The notes: generated by a model from the letters alone, not told the origin. DNA of 64,000 nucleotides from Flavobacteriaceae bacterium (GCA_024638225.1 JAHEKR010000002.1:27798-91797), one strand, 5' to 3'; counted from the first letter of the stretch, positions 43,881 to 53,423 are shown. Program-made: numbers and translations.

Positions 43881-44752
43881 AACATACAGAACAAATGATG
43901 CGTCCTGATGCGCTTAAAAATAAAGTAATTGTCGTTACTGGTGGAGGAAGTGGTCTTGGGAAGTCGATGGCCAAAAACTTTTTGGATTTAGGAGCAAAAG
44001 TAGCCATCAGCTCCAGAAATTTAGAAAAGCTAACAGCTACTGCTACAGAACTTGAGTCAGAAACTGGAGGGCAATGCTTGGCAGTGGCCTGTGACGTTAG
44101 AAATATAGAAGAAGTGGAGGCTATGCACAAGCAGGTGTGCGATACGCTTGGCCCTGTTGATGTCTTGGTCAATAATGCGGCTGGTAATTTTATTGCTCCA
44201 ACTGAGCGACTATCTTCAAATGCCTTTGATACGATTTTAGATATTGTGCTTAAAGGAACCAAAAATTGTACGCTAACTTTTGGTAAACACTGGATCAAAA
44301 CCAAACAAAAAAACACCAACGTACTGAACATAGTTACCACATATGCCTTTACGGGCTCTGGATATGTAGTTCCTTCAGCTTGTGCAAAAGCGGGTGTATT
44401 GGCCATGACACGGTCGCTAGCTGTTGAGTGGGCCAAATATGGCATGCGGTTCAATGCTGTTGCACCAGGTCCTTTTCCAACAAAAGGTGCATGGGATAGG
44501 CTCTTACCAGCACCTATTAAGAAAAAATTTGATCCAAAAAAACGCATCCCTGTAGGGCGTGTTGGCGAACATCAAGAGTTAGCCAATTTAACAGCGTATA
44601 TGGTTTCTGATTTTGGATCTTACCTCAATGGAGAAGTAATCACACTCGACGGAGGAGAGTGGATGAAGGGAGCCGGTCAGTTTAACAATCTTGAACAAGT
44701 ATCCAAAACAATGTGGGATATTTTAGAGCTAGCCATCCGCAAGAAAAAATAG
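43877..44752 (+). CDS. SDR oxidoreductase resembling 2,4-dienoyl-CoA reductase
   Basis: 291 residues. Cofactor motif TGGGSGLGK (21-29) and NNAAGNF (99-105). The classical YxxxK is absent; instead Tyr156 and Lys171 are 15 apart, as I recall for mitochondrial 2,4-dienoyl-CoA reductase, and the stretch GSGYVVPSACAKAG is very like that enzyme. Oxidation of polyunsaturated fatty acids is the likely role. ATGA overlap with the FtsB-like gene. Confidence 0.85.
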   Translation: MKHTEQMMRPDALKNKVIVVTGGGSGLGKSMAKNFLDLGAKVAISSRNLEKLTATATELESETGGQCLAVACDVRNIEEVEAMHKQVCDTLGPVDVLVNNAAGNFIAPTERLSSNAFDTILDIVLKGTKNCTLTFGKHWIKTKQKNTNVLNIVTTYAFTGSGYVVPSACAKAGVLAMTRSLAVEWAKYGMRFNAVAPGPFPTKGAWDRLLPAPIKKKFDPKKRIPVGRVGEHQELANLTAYMVSDFGSYLNGEVITLDGGEWMKGAGQFNNLEQVSKTMWDILELAIRKKK

Positions 44753-44760
44753 TATTTTTG
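44753..44760 (+). promoter_or_regulatory. Candidate parA promoter -7 box
   Basis: TATTTTTG matches TAnnTTTG, 19 nt before the parA ATG and directly after the SDR stop. Confidence 0.4.
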
Positions 44761-44779
44761 TATATGCCTAATCACTAGC

Positions 44780-45559
44780 ATGGGAAAGATAATTGCAGTA
44801 GCTAATCAAAAAGGAGGAGTTGGAAAAACCACAACTGCGGTTAACCTGGCTGCATGCCTTGGCGTACTTGAGAAAAAAGTACTGCTTATTGATGCCGACC
44901 CTCAAGCGAATGCAAGTTCGGGCCTAGGTATAGACGTAAACACAGTCTCCAACGGCTCCTACCAAGTGCTGTTACACGAATCAACTCCAGAACAAGCCAT
45001 TGTTGCGGTGGATTCGCCAAACCTAGAGCTTATCCCTGCGCATATCGATCTGGTTGCCATTGAAATCGAATTGGTAGATACACCTAATAGAGAAACTATG
45101 TTGCAATCGGCATTAAGCTCGATTGAAGGCAAGTATGATTACATATTAATTGATTGCGCTCCTTCACTTGGACTCATAACCCTAAATGCACTAACAGCTG
45201 CGCATACGGTCATTATCCCCATACAGTGTGAATATTTTGCGCTTGAGGGATTGGGCAAACTACTCAATACCATTAAAAGCGTCCAAAAAATCCACAATGA
45301 ATCGCTGGGGATTGAAGGAATGCTGCTTACCATGTATGACTCAAGGTTACGCCTCTCTAATCAAGTGGTGGACGAGGTTAAAAAACACTTTGGCAATATG
45401 GTTTTCAGTACAATCATCCAACGTAATGTCAAGCTGAGTGAAGCACCTAGTTTTGGCGAAACCATTATTGACTATGATGCCTCTAGCAAAGGAGCATCAA
45501 GTTACCTCAAACTCGCAGAAGAGTTGATTCATAAAAATAAGCGAAATGGCAAAAGCTAA
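44780..45559 (+). CDS. parA: Chromosome partitioning ATPase ParA/Soj
   Basis: 259 residues with the deviant Walker A KGGVGKTT, the DADPQANASSGLG motif and DCAPSLG. It forms a DNA-bound gradient that moves ParB-parS complexes. It overlaps parB by 14 bp. Confidence 0.96.
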   Translation: MGKIIAVANQKGGVGKTTTAVNLAACLGVLEKKVLLIDADPQANASSGLGIDVNTVSNGSYQVLLHESTPEQAIVAVDSPNLELIPAHIDLVAIEIELVDTPNRETMLQSALSSIEGKYDYILIDCAPSLGLITLNALTAAHTVIIPIQCEYFALEGLGKLLNTIKSVQKIHNESLGIEGMLLTMYDSRLRLSNQVVDEVKKHFGNMVFSTIIQRNVKLSEAPSFGETIIDYDASSKGASSYLKLAEELIHKNKRNGKS

Positions 45560-46403
45560 AAAGAGACAAGCCATGGGACGTGGTCTATCAGCCTTACTCC
45601 CATCAGATGAAAGCCAACAAAAAGGCAGTATAGAAGGGAAAATTATAGATGTTCCTCTTGATCAAATTGAGGTAAACCCCAATCAACCGAGGACACAATT
45701 CAACCCTGAAAAGCTGCGTGAGCTTGCTGATTCTATATCTGAACTTGGTGTCATTCAGCCTATTACGGTCCGAAAAAAAGATAAAAACGGCTATCAATTA
45801 GTTTCGGGCGAGCGAAGATTTAGAGCTGCACAATCGATTGGTCTCGAAAAGATACCAGCATTTGTGCGTGTTGCAAACGATCAAGAATCGCTTGAAATGG
45901 CTTTGGTCGAAAACATTCAGCGGGTAGATTTGGATCCCATAGAAATTGCCTTGAGTTATGATAGGCTGCTAAATGAAATTAAACTTACCCAAGAGGAGTT
46001 AAGCAAGCGTGTAGGCAAAAAACGATCTACCGTCACCAATTATTTGCGTCTATTAAATTTAGACCCCATCATACAATCTGGTATACGTGATGGATTTATT
46101 AGTATGGGGCATGGACGCGCTCTATTAGGATTAGATGATAAGCAGCAGCAACTCGAGCTCTATAAAAAAATTGTTGCGTCAGCAATGTCTGTACGAGCTA
46201 CTGAAAACGCCATTAAGTCAAAGGGAATCAAGTCCAAGGATAATCTAAAGTCAGATTTTACCGCAAGTGAACTTGATGCCTTCAGCGAATTCTTTGGTGC
46301 ATCGGTAAAAACTACCTTAGATAAATCCGGCGGTGGAAAAATCATCATCCCCTTTGGTTCTGAAAAAGAATTCAAAACCATTCGTAAAAAATTAGGTGCG
46401 TGA
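45546..46403 (+). CDS. parB: Chromosome partitioning protein ParB/Spo0J
   Basis: 285 residues: N-terminal CTP-binding domain with GERRFRAA, ENIQR, then the helix-turn-helix (SKRVGKKRSTVTNYLRLL) and a C-terminal dimer domain. Binds parS sites near the origin. A perfect parS was not identified in this window. Confidence 0.96.
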   Translation: MAKAKKRQAMGRGLSALLPSDESQQKGSIEGKIIDVPLDQIEVNPNQPRTQFNPEKLRELADSISELGVIQPITVRKKDKNGYQLVSGERRFRAAQSIGLEKIPAFVRVANDQESLEMALVENIQRVDLDPIEIALSYDRLLNEIKLTQEELSKRVGKKRSTVTNYLRLLNLDPIIQSGIRDGFISMGHGRALLGLDDKQQQLELYKKIVASAMSVRATENAIKSKGIKSKDNLKSDFTASELDAFSEFFGASVKTTLDKSGGGKIIIPFGSEKEFKTIRKKLGA

Positions 46404-46939
46404 AAGTTGCAGCTTTATTTATTGGTCTCCTTTTGTTTTCGGGTATAAGTAATGCCCAAAAAATAAAAGCTGACGATATTGTAAAAATGGAACAAGAGGA
46501 TCCTTTGCGTCCCGCTCGTGCAGCCTTCTATTCTGCTGTTCTTCCTGGCTTGGGACAAGCATACAACAAGCGTTACTGGAAAATACCTCTGGTTTACGGA
46601 GCCATTGGAGCATCTATATACACCTACGATTTTAATCAAAAAAACTACCTCAGGTACCGTACAGCTTACAAAAGACGTATTGCTGGATATAATGATGATG
46701 AGTTTCAAGGGCTTATTGCAAGTACTGATCGCCTCATCGATGGGCAAGATTTTTACAAGCGAAATAGAGATCGTTCCATGCTTTTTATCATAGGTTTTTA
46801 TTTATTAAATATATTAGATGCTAATATTGATGCCCACCTTAAACAATACAATGTAAGCAGTGAGCTGAGTTTTAAACCTTATTTGGACACAACGGTCAAT
46901 ACGCCTTCTGCTGGAATGCGTATTGCTTTAACTTTTTGA
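46400..46939 (+). CDS. DUF5683 protein
   Basis: 179 residues starting with GTG inside the parB stop (GTGA). Signal peptide (ISNAQ), then the DUF5683 core PARAAFYSAVLPGLGQAYNKRYWKIPLVYG, seen here as two adjacent short motifs, and membrane segments. Role unknown; its place between parB and dapB is conserved in flavobacteria as far as I recall. Confidence 0.85.
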   Translation: MKVAALFIGLLLFSGISNAQKIKADDIVKMEQEDPLRPARAAFYSAVLPGLGQAYNKRYWKIPLVYGAIGASIYTYDFNQKNYLRYRTAYKRRIAGYNDDEFQGLIASTDRLIDGQDFYKRNRDRSMLFIIGFYLLNILDANIDAHLKQYNVSSELSFKPYLDTTVNTPSAGMRIALTF

Positions 46940-46940
46940 T

Positions 46941-47645
46941 ATGAAAATAGCACTCCTTGGGTACGGAAAAATGGGCAAAGCTATAGAAGCTGTAGCGCAA
47001 AAACGTGGACATGAAATTGTCGCAAGAATTGACAAGGACAACCCCAATGATTCCATTACACACGCCGATGTGGCCATTAACTTTAGTGTCCCTAGTGCTG
47101 CCACAAAAAATATAACAGATGCTTTAGAGCAAGGGGTGCCTGTAGTTTGCGGTACAACTGGTTGGCTGGATCAGAAAGATTCTATCGAATCGCTATGCAA
47201 AGAAAAAGGAGGTGCTTTTTTGTATGCGTCAAATTTTAGTTTAGGGGTAAATATTTTCTTTGCCCTCAACGAAAAATTAGCGTATATGATGGCTTCACAT
47301 AAACAGTACCACGCGGCTATAGAGGAGGTACACCACACTGAAAAATTAGATGCGCCAAGCGGAACTGCCATCACGCTGGCTGAGGGCATATTACCGCATT
47401 ACGAGCAATCTAGCTGGAAGTTAGCCGATGAAGCGACAACTAAAGATTTGCCAATTAACGCCATTAGAGCACCGCATGTTCCAGGAACACATACAGTAAG
47501 TTATAGCTCAGAAACTGATAATATTACTATCGAACACATAGCGCATAACCGAGATGGTTTTGCCCTTGGTGCTGTTCTTGCTGCAGAGTGGATTGTAGGA
47601 AAAAGCGGTATTTTTAGTATGCGCGATGTACTCGATATAAATTAA
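46941..47645 (+). CDS. dapB: 4-hydroxy-tetrahydrodipicolinate reductase
   Basis: 234 residues. Rossmann GYGKMGKAIE, VVCGTTGW, the catalytic HHTEKLDAPSGTA motif. Second step of the diaminopimelate/lysine branch. It follows DUF5683 by 1 nt. Confidence 0.95.
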   Translation: MKIALLGYGKMGKAIEAVAQKRGHEIVARIDKDNPNDSITHADVAINFSVPSAATKNITDALEQGVPVVCGTTGWLDQKDSIESLCKEKGGAFLYASNFSLGVNIFFALNEKLAYMMASHKQYHAAIEEVHHTEKLDAPSGTAITLAEGILPHYEQSSWKLADEATTKDLPINAIRAPHVPGTHTVSYSSETDNITIEHIAHNRDGFALGAVLAAEWIVGKSGIFSMRDVLDIN

Positions 47646-47668
47646 CCCTAAAACCCTAAATTAAACGC

Positions 47669-49366
47669 ATGACGTATTCACAATGGCTCTTGTTTTTAGT
47701 TGCATGTCAACTTTTGATGTTTCTCAAACTTTGGAAACTCTTTAAAAAAGCGGGCTTTTCCCCTGTTTTAGCAGCCATACCACTATACAACTCTGTTATA
47801 TTACTTCGTATCATTGGACGGCCAGCTTGGTGGGTGGTGTTGTTGTATATACCCATAGTAAACTTATTAATGCTCCCCGTTGTTTGGGTAGAAACAGCCC
47901 GTAAATTTGGAAAAGATTCCTTTCTGGATACCTTTCTGGCATGGGCGAGTTTAGGCTTTTATGGCTTTTATCTCAACTACGGAACTGAAGTTGATTATCA
48001 GCCCGATCGCACTGTTGCCTCGAAAACCAAGTTTGGGGAGTTTATTGGGTCAACTATTTATGCAGTCATTATTGCTACTCTAGTACATACTTATTTTATG
48101 CAACCGTACATCATCCCCACTGGCTCTTTAGAAAAGTCTTTATTGGTGGGTGATTTTCTTTTGGTAAGCAAATTTCACTACGGAGCACGAACACCGCAAA
48201 CGGTTGTATCTTTTCCTATGGTACACGACACTATACCTCTAATCAAGACTCGATCCTATCTAAAAAAGCCGCAACTACCCTACTCAAGATTTCCAAGCAT
48301 ACAACAGATTAGGCGAAATGACATTGTAGTATTTAGCTGGCCAGCAGATACGGTTCGACAATTTTTCAAAAAAGAAGCGCGTGTAGATAAACCCGTAGAC
48401 AAGAAATCCAATTACGTCAAACGTTGCGTTGCCCTACCAGGTGATACACTGTCCATCATTGATGGCATTATTCACATTAATGGCAAAAAATCCATTATGC
48501 CTGATAGAGCAAAACCACTTTACGGGTATACAGCGTACAAAAAGGAGGGTATTTCGTCTCGAAAACTTATGGGTCTTGGATACAAAGATATCATACGCAC
48601 ATTTTCTATTAGCAATATTTCCCAAAATATGCTCAATAGTATTCGCCCCTATATCTTAACTATTGTAAAAAACGACCGCGATGATTTTCGGGTAGCCACT
48701 GGACATTTGGGACTACCTATTGATATTGTGCGAAGCCAACGAATACAGGCAAAAGAATTACTCAACAAAGAAAAAAGTTTATTTCTGACCCTTAAAGAAG
48801 CGCAAGAAATCCAAAACAAACTATCATTGGATAGTTTGAAACGGACAATAAACAAAGAACGATCGTATAACCAGAGTTTTTTTCCGAATAACGTGCGCTA
48901 CAACTGGAATGAAGATCAATTTGGACCACTGGTTATTCCTAAAAAGGGGGTAATGGTAAGCCTGACGGAAAAAAGCCTGCCGCAGTACAAAAAAATTATT
49001 CAAGACTACGAACATAACACGATATCCAATGAAGGTGGCGAGATTAAAATCAACGAAGAATTGGTGAGCACATATACATTTAAGCAAAATTACTACTGGA
49101 TGATGGGCGATAATCGCCACCGTTCGGAGGATAGCCGCTATTGGGGATTTGTCCCTGAAGATCATATTGTGGGTAAGCCGGTATTTATATGGATGAGTAT
49201 CGAGAACTTGATGGATGGTGTACGCAATTGGAGTATTCGATGGGATCGGGTGTTTACAACTGTTGGCGGTAGTGGAGAGCCTGTCTCCTATCGCTGGTAC
49301 TTTGTGGCTGTTATTGTGCTTTGGCAAGGTATTGTTGTATTCCGCAGAAGAACAAAAAAGGAATAA
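47669..49366 (+). CDS. lepB: Signal peptidase I with N-terminal DUF5684-like membrane domain
   Basis: 565 residues. Residues 1-110 hold several membrane segments of the DUF5684 type (PLYNSVILLRIIGRPAWW); a further anchor precedes the protease. Catalytic Ser153 (PTGSLEKS) and Lys251 (VKRCVALPGD) are present, as is GDNRHRSEDSRYWG. A long insert (about residues 275-450) splits the catalytic core. It removes signal peptides at the periplasmic face. Confidence 0.93.
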   Translation: MTYSQWLLFLVACQLLMFLKLWKLFKKAGFSPVLAAIPLYNSVILLRIIGRPAWWVVLLYIPIVNLLMLPVVWVETARKFGKDSFLDTFLAWASLGFYGFYLNYGTEVDYQPDRTVASKTKFGEFIGSTIYAVIIATLVHTYFMQPYIIPTGSLEKSLLVGDFLLVSKFHYGARTPQTVVSFPMVHDTIPLIKTRSYLKKPQLPYSRFPSIQQIRRNDIVVFSWPADTVRQFFKKEARVDKPVDKKSNYVKRCVALPGDTLSIIDGIIHINGKKSIMPDRAKPLYGYTAYKKEGISSRKLMGLGYKDIIRTFSISNISQNMLNSIRPYILTIVKNDRDDFRVATGHLGLPIDIVRSQRIQAKELLNKEKSLFLTLKEAQEIQNKLSLDSLKRTINKERSYNQSFFPNNVRYNWNEDQFGPLVIPKKGVMVSLTEKSLPQYKKIIQDYEHNTISNEGGEIKINEELVSTYTFKQNYYWMMGDNRHRSEDSRYWGFVPEDHIVGKPVFIWMSIENLMDGVRNWSIRWDRVFTTVGGSGEPVSYRWYFVAVIVLWQGIVVFRRRTKKE

Positions 49367-50005
49367 ATGAGTTCGCTCCTAGCACCATTAACTTATGGAG
49401 GCTCCATAACGCTGTGGACCTATATCGCACAAGCTGAGCATACCATACTGGAAAAGCAAGACAACTACCAAAAACAAACCCAACGAAATCGACTGTACAT
49501 ACATGGTGCAAACGGCAAATTAATGTTAAGCATCCCCGTAAAGCATCTCGGATATGAGGGACATCAAAAATACAAGGATGTTTTGGTAGACAATAGCTTC
49601 CCATGGCAATCGCAACATTGGAAGTCATTGCAGACAGCCTATCGTTCTTCTCCTTATTTTGAATTTTATGAAGACGAATTTTCTGCTTTGTACGTGAATA
49701 AATACACGCATCTATACACATTTAACCAAGCTGTATTTTCAACTATTTGTCTGCTCATAGGGCTAACTGCTCGTGTTAGCTATACAGAATGTTATGAACA
49801 AAGTTCTTCTCATCTAGATATACGTTTCCTGCAACAAGCAAAAAAAAAGCATCCAAATACACCCGTAACGTACACCCAAGTATTCAGTCAAAAAAACGGA
49901 TTTATCAAAAATCTTTCGCTATTGGATTTATTGTTTAACGAGGGGCCAAACACACTATCCTTACTTCAAAAAGCCTCTTTGCCAAAAATTACGTATTTTA
50001 ACTAA
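49367..50005 (+). CDS. WbqC family protein
   Basis: 212 residues directly abutting lepB. Family features: the central KLMLSIPVKH and ILVDNSFPWQSQHWKSLQTAYRSSPYFEFY-type segment, seen here in short parts (NSFPWQSQHWKSL, RSSPYFEFY). Proteins of this kind occur with polysaccharide genes; activity unknown. Confidence 0.82.
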   Translation: MSSLLAPLTYGGSITLWTYIAQAEHTILEKQDNYQKQTQRNRLYIHGANGKLMLSIPVKHLGYEGHQKYKDVLVDNSFPWQSQHWKSLQTAYRSSPYFEFYEDEFSALYVNKYTHLYTFNQAVFSTICLLIGLTARVSYTECYEQSSSHLDIRFLQQAKKKHPNTPVTYTQVFSQKNGFIKNLSLLDLLFNEGPNTLSLLQKASLPKITYFN

Positions 50006-50021
50006 ACCAAATCGTAACATC

Positions 50022-50441
50022 ATGAGCAATCCAAAAATAACAGGGCTTGGAGGCGTTTTTTTTAAAGCGCAAGCGCCCGAAAAACTTAAAGAGTGGTATG
50101 CCAGAAACTTAGGGTTAATCCTTAATCCTTATGGGGCAACTTTCGAAATGCGTAACGCACAAAATCCGTCAAAAATAAAATACTTGCACTGGTCTGTTTT
50201 TCCAAGTGATACGGATTATTTTCATCCTTCAGACAAACCATTTATGTTTAACTACAGGGTACAGAACTTAGAACAATTAATTATGCGTCTTCAACGAATT
50301 GGCGTTGACTTTATCGACACCATGGTTTCGTACCCCTACGGTAAGTTTATTCATCTTTTAGATCCAGAGGGAAATGCAGTTGAACTTTGGGAACCAAGAG
50401 AGGATTTCTTTGACGCCATGAAAATACCCACCAACAAATAA
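50022..50441 (+). CDS. VOC family (glyoxalase/dioxygenase-like) protein
   Basis: 139 residues with one pair of VOC modules: GVFFKAQAPEKLKEWYARNLG and the C-terminal FIHLLDPEGNAVELWEP with the metal-ligand Glu. Substrate unknown. Its stop is next to the 3' end of the convergent RNase P RNA gene. Confidence 0.85.
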   Translation: MSNPKITGLGGVFFKAQAPEKLKEWYARNLGLILNPYGATFEMRNAQNPSKIKYLHWSVFPSDTDYFHPSDKPFMFNYRVQNLEQLIMRLQRIGVDFIDTMVSYPYGKFIHLLDPEGNAVELWEPREDFFDAMKIPTNK

Positions 50442-50733
50442 AAAAAGCAGGCCATAAGCCGGATTCTGTCGTGCCTTATCATTAATCTAGGCACTGCATT
50501 ACTACAGTGCTCAATCCGCCTACCCTCCAACTTGGGCGCGCTACCCTAAACGTTGGTTTACATGGCGTTTCACCGCATAGAGTTTACCTGATTTCACTAC
50601 AGCCGAACTGTACTTGCTTTCTGTTGCACTGGTCCTATCCCGCCTAGGGCGGAACGACGGGCGTTACCCGCTATGCTGCGCTATGGTGTCCGGACTTTCC
50701 TCTCCGCCAAGGCGGAGCGATAAGGTGGCCTGC
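50440..50733 (-). ncRNA. rnpB: RNase P RNA
   Basis: Read on the minus strand, the P1 stem GCAGGCCA pairs with TGGCCTGC. Conserved blocks are GAGGAAAGTCCGGAC, ACAGAAA, GGTAAACTC and the 3' CAGAATCCGGCTTA. Two strong hairpins (CCGCC..GGCGG types) fit P3 and P12-like arms. A T-run follows the 3' end. Ends are good to a few bases. Confidence 0.95.
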
Positions 50734-50737
50734 TGGG

Positions 50738-50745
50738 CAAAAATA
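50738..50745 (-). promoter_or_regulatory. rnpB promoter -7 box
   Basis: TATTTTTG on the minus strand, about 6 nt before the predicted RNase P RNA 5' end. Confidence 0.5.
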
Positions 50746-50814
50746 CGTTATTATTCCCTAGTATTATTCGGCAACTTGCTGGGCAAAACTAAAGTCTTTG
50801 TGTATATTTACCTC

Positions 50815-52539
50815 ATGGGTGAATTTGTCGTATCAGCACTAAAGTACAGACCGCAAACATTTGCCGATGTGGTTGGCCAACAAGCCATAACGCAAACACT
50901 TCAAAATGCTATTGACCAGAGTAAAATTGCTAAGGCCATGCTTTTTTGTGGACCTAGAGGAGTGGGGAAAACTACTTGCGCACGCATATTTGCTAAAAAA
51001 ATTAATTCCAGTGATGGCACTATCGATCCCAACGAAGATTTTGCTTTCAATGTTTTTGAATTGGATGCTGCATCAAACAACTCAGTTGCCGATATACGTT
51101 CGCTAATCGAGCAAGTACGTATCCCACCACAAAAAGGAAAATTCAAGGTGTATATTATTGATGAGGTACATATGCTCAGCTCAGCTGCTTTCAATGCTTT
51201 TTTAAAGACCCTTGAAGAGCCTCCGCAACACGCCATATTTATATTGGCAACTACAGAAAAACAAAAGATAATTCCTACCATACTCTCGCGTTGTCAAATT
51301 TTTGATTTTAAACGTATTGGGATTAAAGATGCACAAGCCTATTTAGCAACTATTGCAGCACGAGAAGAAATAAAAGCGGAAAGTGAAGCATTACACCTTA
51401 TTGCACAGAAAGCCGATGGTGCCATGCGAGATGCGCTTTCTATTTTTGATCGTATGGTAAGCTATGCCGGAAATGAGCTTAGCGCAAAGCATGTTTCGGT
51501 TAATCTAAACATATTAGATTATGACAGTTATCTGACCATCACTGATTTACTACACTCCGGAGATTTACATAACGCTGTCCTGCGCTTTAATGAATTTATT
51601 GATTTAGGATTTGATGGGTATCATTTCATCAATGGCCTATCAAAGCATTTCCGAGATTTACTCATGTGTCAAAATGAGGGTACGCTAAAGCTTCTCGAAG
51701 TTGGAACTGAAACTGCTGCCATGTTTGCGAAGCAAGCAAAAGGTATTAGTCCTTCGTTTTTACTTTCGGCCTTAGATTTAACGAACACATATGCGCTGCA
51801 ATATAAAAACAGCCTTCATCCAAACTTGCAGGTCGAGTTATGCCTGATGCAGCTGGCATCAATAAACGAAGCTGAAAAAAAAAAGACTAAACCCTATATA
51901 AAACCATTTAGGGAAGAAACAGCTGTAAAAGAAGCGCTAACAAAAGAGAATACCAACAACACTCAGACCAATGAGTCTGCCTCATTAGCAGACAGACCTG
52001 CCGAAGTAAAACCTGCACAAGTGGAGCCTGCCAAAGTGGAGCCTATTGAAGCAACCGAAATCCAATTAGACTTATCGGCCCAAGGAGTTTCTGGATTGTC
52101 GCTATCTAGTTTGCGAGTACAAAAAGAACACCAAGAAAAAGACACTGAAAAGGAAGACAAAACAACTATTCAATCTCAAGTTGTCACTCAAGAACTTTTG
52201 GAGCAACATTGGAACAATTACACCAAAAAAATGACCGTTAATGGCGCTCGAAATATGGTTGCACTTCTCGGTTTGGATATACCCAGACTAAAAAATAAAA
52301 CCGAAATACATCTTATCGTTCAAAACGACACCAATAAACTGGAACTAGAAAAGAACAGCAAGTCCCTAATGCAATACCTTAGAGAGCATTTGCGTAATGA
52401 CCACATTAACTTACAGGTTCATGTTGACACCAAAGAAGAAAAGAAATTTGTCTACACCAACAAAGACAAGTATGAGGAACTAAGTAAAAAAAATCCGATT
52501 ATTGATGATTTTAAAAAATCATTTGGTCTAGAGTATTAG
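50815..52539 (+). CDS. dnaX: DNA polymerase III subunit gamma/tau
   Basis: 574 residues: AAA+ clamp-loader core with GPRGVGKTT, IIDEVHMLS and the SRC sensor (ILSRCQIF), domain III to about residue 350, then a tau-like tail. A run of ten A (51875-51884) sits exactly at the end of domain III, and the -1 frame meets TAA two codons later. The ATG at 50815 (MGEFVVSALKYRP) is chosen; an upstream extension would translate RNase P RNA antisense. Confidence 0.95.
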   Translation: MGEFVVSALKYRPQTFADVVGQQAITQTLQNAIDQSKIAKAMLFCGPRGVGKTTCARIFAKKINSSDGTIDPNEDFAFNVFELDAASNNSVADIRSLIEQVRIPPQKGKFKVYIIDEVHMLSSAAFNAFLKTLEEPPQHAIFILATTEKQKIIPTILSRCQIFDFKRIGIKDAQAYLATIAAREEIKAESEALHLIAQKADGAMRDALSIFDRMVSYAGNELSAKHVSVNLNILDYDSYLTITDLLHSGDLHNAVLRFNEFIDLGFDGYHFINGLSKHFRDLLMCQNEGTLKLLEVGTETAAMFAKQAKGISPSFLLSALDLTNTYALQYKNSLHPNLQVELCLMQLASINEAEKKKTKPYIKPFREETAVKEALTKENTNNTQTNESASLADRPAEVKPAQVEPAKVEPIEATEIQLDLSAQGVSGLSLSSLRVQKEHQEKDTEKEDKTTIQSQVVTQELLEQHWNNYTKKMTVNGARNMVALLGLDIPRLKNKTEIHLIVQNDTNKLELEKNSKSLMQYLREHLRNDHINLQVHVDTKEEKKFVYTNKDKYEELSKKNPIIDDFKKSFGLEY

Positions 52540-53423
52540 TGAAGCTCTTTGTAGAGTAGCTTGACCATTCCATCTGCAAGACCTACTTTGGGAACGTATA
52601 TTTTATTGGAACTACTTTGTTTCATGGCTAACAAATAAATATATACAGCGGGAACGATAACGTCAGCTCGGTCAGGGTTCAGCTGAAGATTAATGAGTAA
52701 CTCCTTGGCTGTTTTCTTTTTTAGGCCCTCATAGAGTTCTGTCAGCAATATGTAGGATAATGGTTTTCCAATTGCTCTTCCGGACATTTTGAACACTTTA
52801 TTTATTGTACCACCCGATCCGACTAGGGAAATTCGCTCAAGGGATTCCGTGTGTTTGGCTATCCATTTTTTATAGGCTTCCCATTCTTTATCCTGCACAA
52901 CTTTATTTAACAAACGCACAGTACCTATTTTAAAAGATTTTGATGCAATCGTTTTACCTCGACTGATAACAGTAAGCTCGGTACTACCGCCACCCACATC
53001 TACCATTAAATAAGATTTATGAGGTTTTATAACACTGTATAAATCGGTAAGTGCAATAATTTCAGCTTCGCGCTTTCCGTCAATTATATCAATTTTTACC
53101 TCAGTTTCTTTAAAAATTCGCTCAATGAGTTGTGCTCCGTTTTTGGCTTCGCGCAAGGCTGATGTAGCACAGGCCATATAGTGAGAAACCTCATGGATAC
53201 CCATAAGAATTTTAAAGGAACGCATGGCGTCAATCATACGCTGTTGGTTTGGCATCCCAATCGATCCCGATGAAAAGGTATCTTGGCCCAAACGAATCGG
53301 CACCCGAATCATCGCATTTTTTGTAAAAATGACAGGCTTGTTTTTGCGTTCAATTACGTTGCTTATCAGCAACCGTATTGCATTTGATCCTATATCTATT
53401 GCGGCGTATTTGGATAATCTCAA
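52536..53423 (-). CDS. Ppx/GppA-type phosphatase (exopolyphosphatase)
   Basis: 295 residues: ASKHA fold with DIGSNAIRLLI at the N-terminus, VDVGGGSTEL as phosphate loop 2. Only the two core domains are present, the short form of the family. It overlaps ppk1 by 4 bp, so polyphosphate making and breaking are encoded together. Its stop overlaps the dnaX stop. Confidence 0.92.
   Translation of the reverse strand: MRLSKYAAIDIGSNAIRLLISNVIERKNKPVIFTKNAMIRVPIRLGQDTFSSGSIGMPNQQRMIDAMRSFKILMGIHEVSHYMACATSALREAKNGAQLIERIFKETEVKIDIIDGKREAEIIALTDLYSVIKPHKSYLMVDVGGGSTELTVISRGKTIASKSFKIGTVRLLNKVVQDKEWEAYKKWIAKHTESLERISLVGSGGTINKVFKMSGRAIGKPLSYILLTELYEGLKKKTAKELLINLQLNPDRADVIVPAVYIYLLAMKQSSSNKIYVPKVGLADGMVKLLYKELH

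Noticed and set aside
43877-44752. SDR as the missing capnine reductase
   Set aside because: Its motifs point to 2,4-dienoyl-CoA reductase, and it is 16 kb from the sulfonolipid pair.
50463-50725. GC-rich inverted repeats (CCGCC/GGCGG) as mobile repeats
   Set aside because: They are stems of the RNase P RNA.
50614-50814. Upstream extension of dnaX
   Set aside because: It is antisense to RNase P RNA; the protein clearly begins at MGEFVVSALKYRP.
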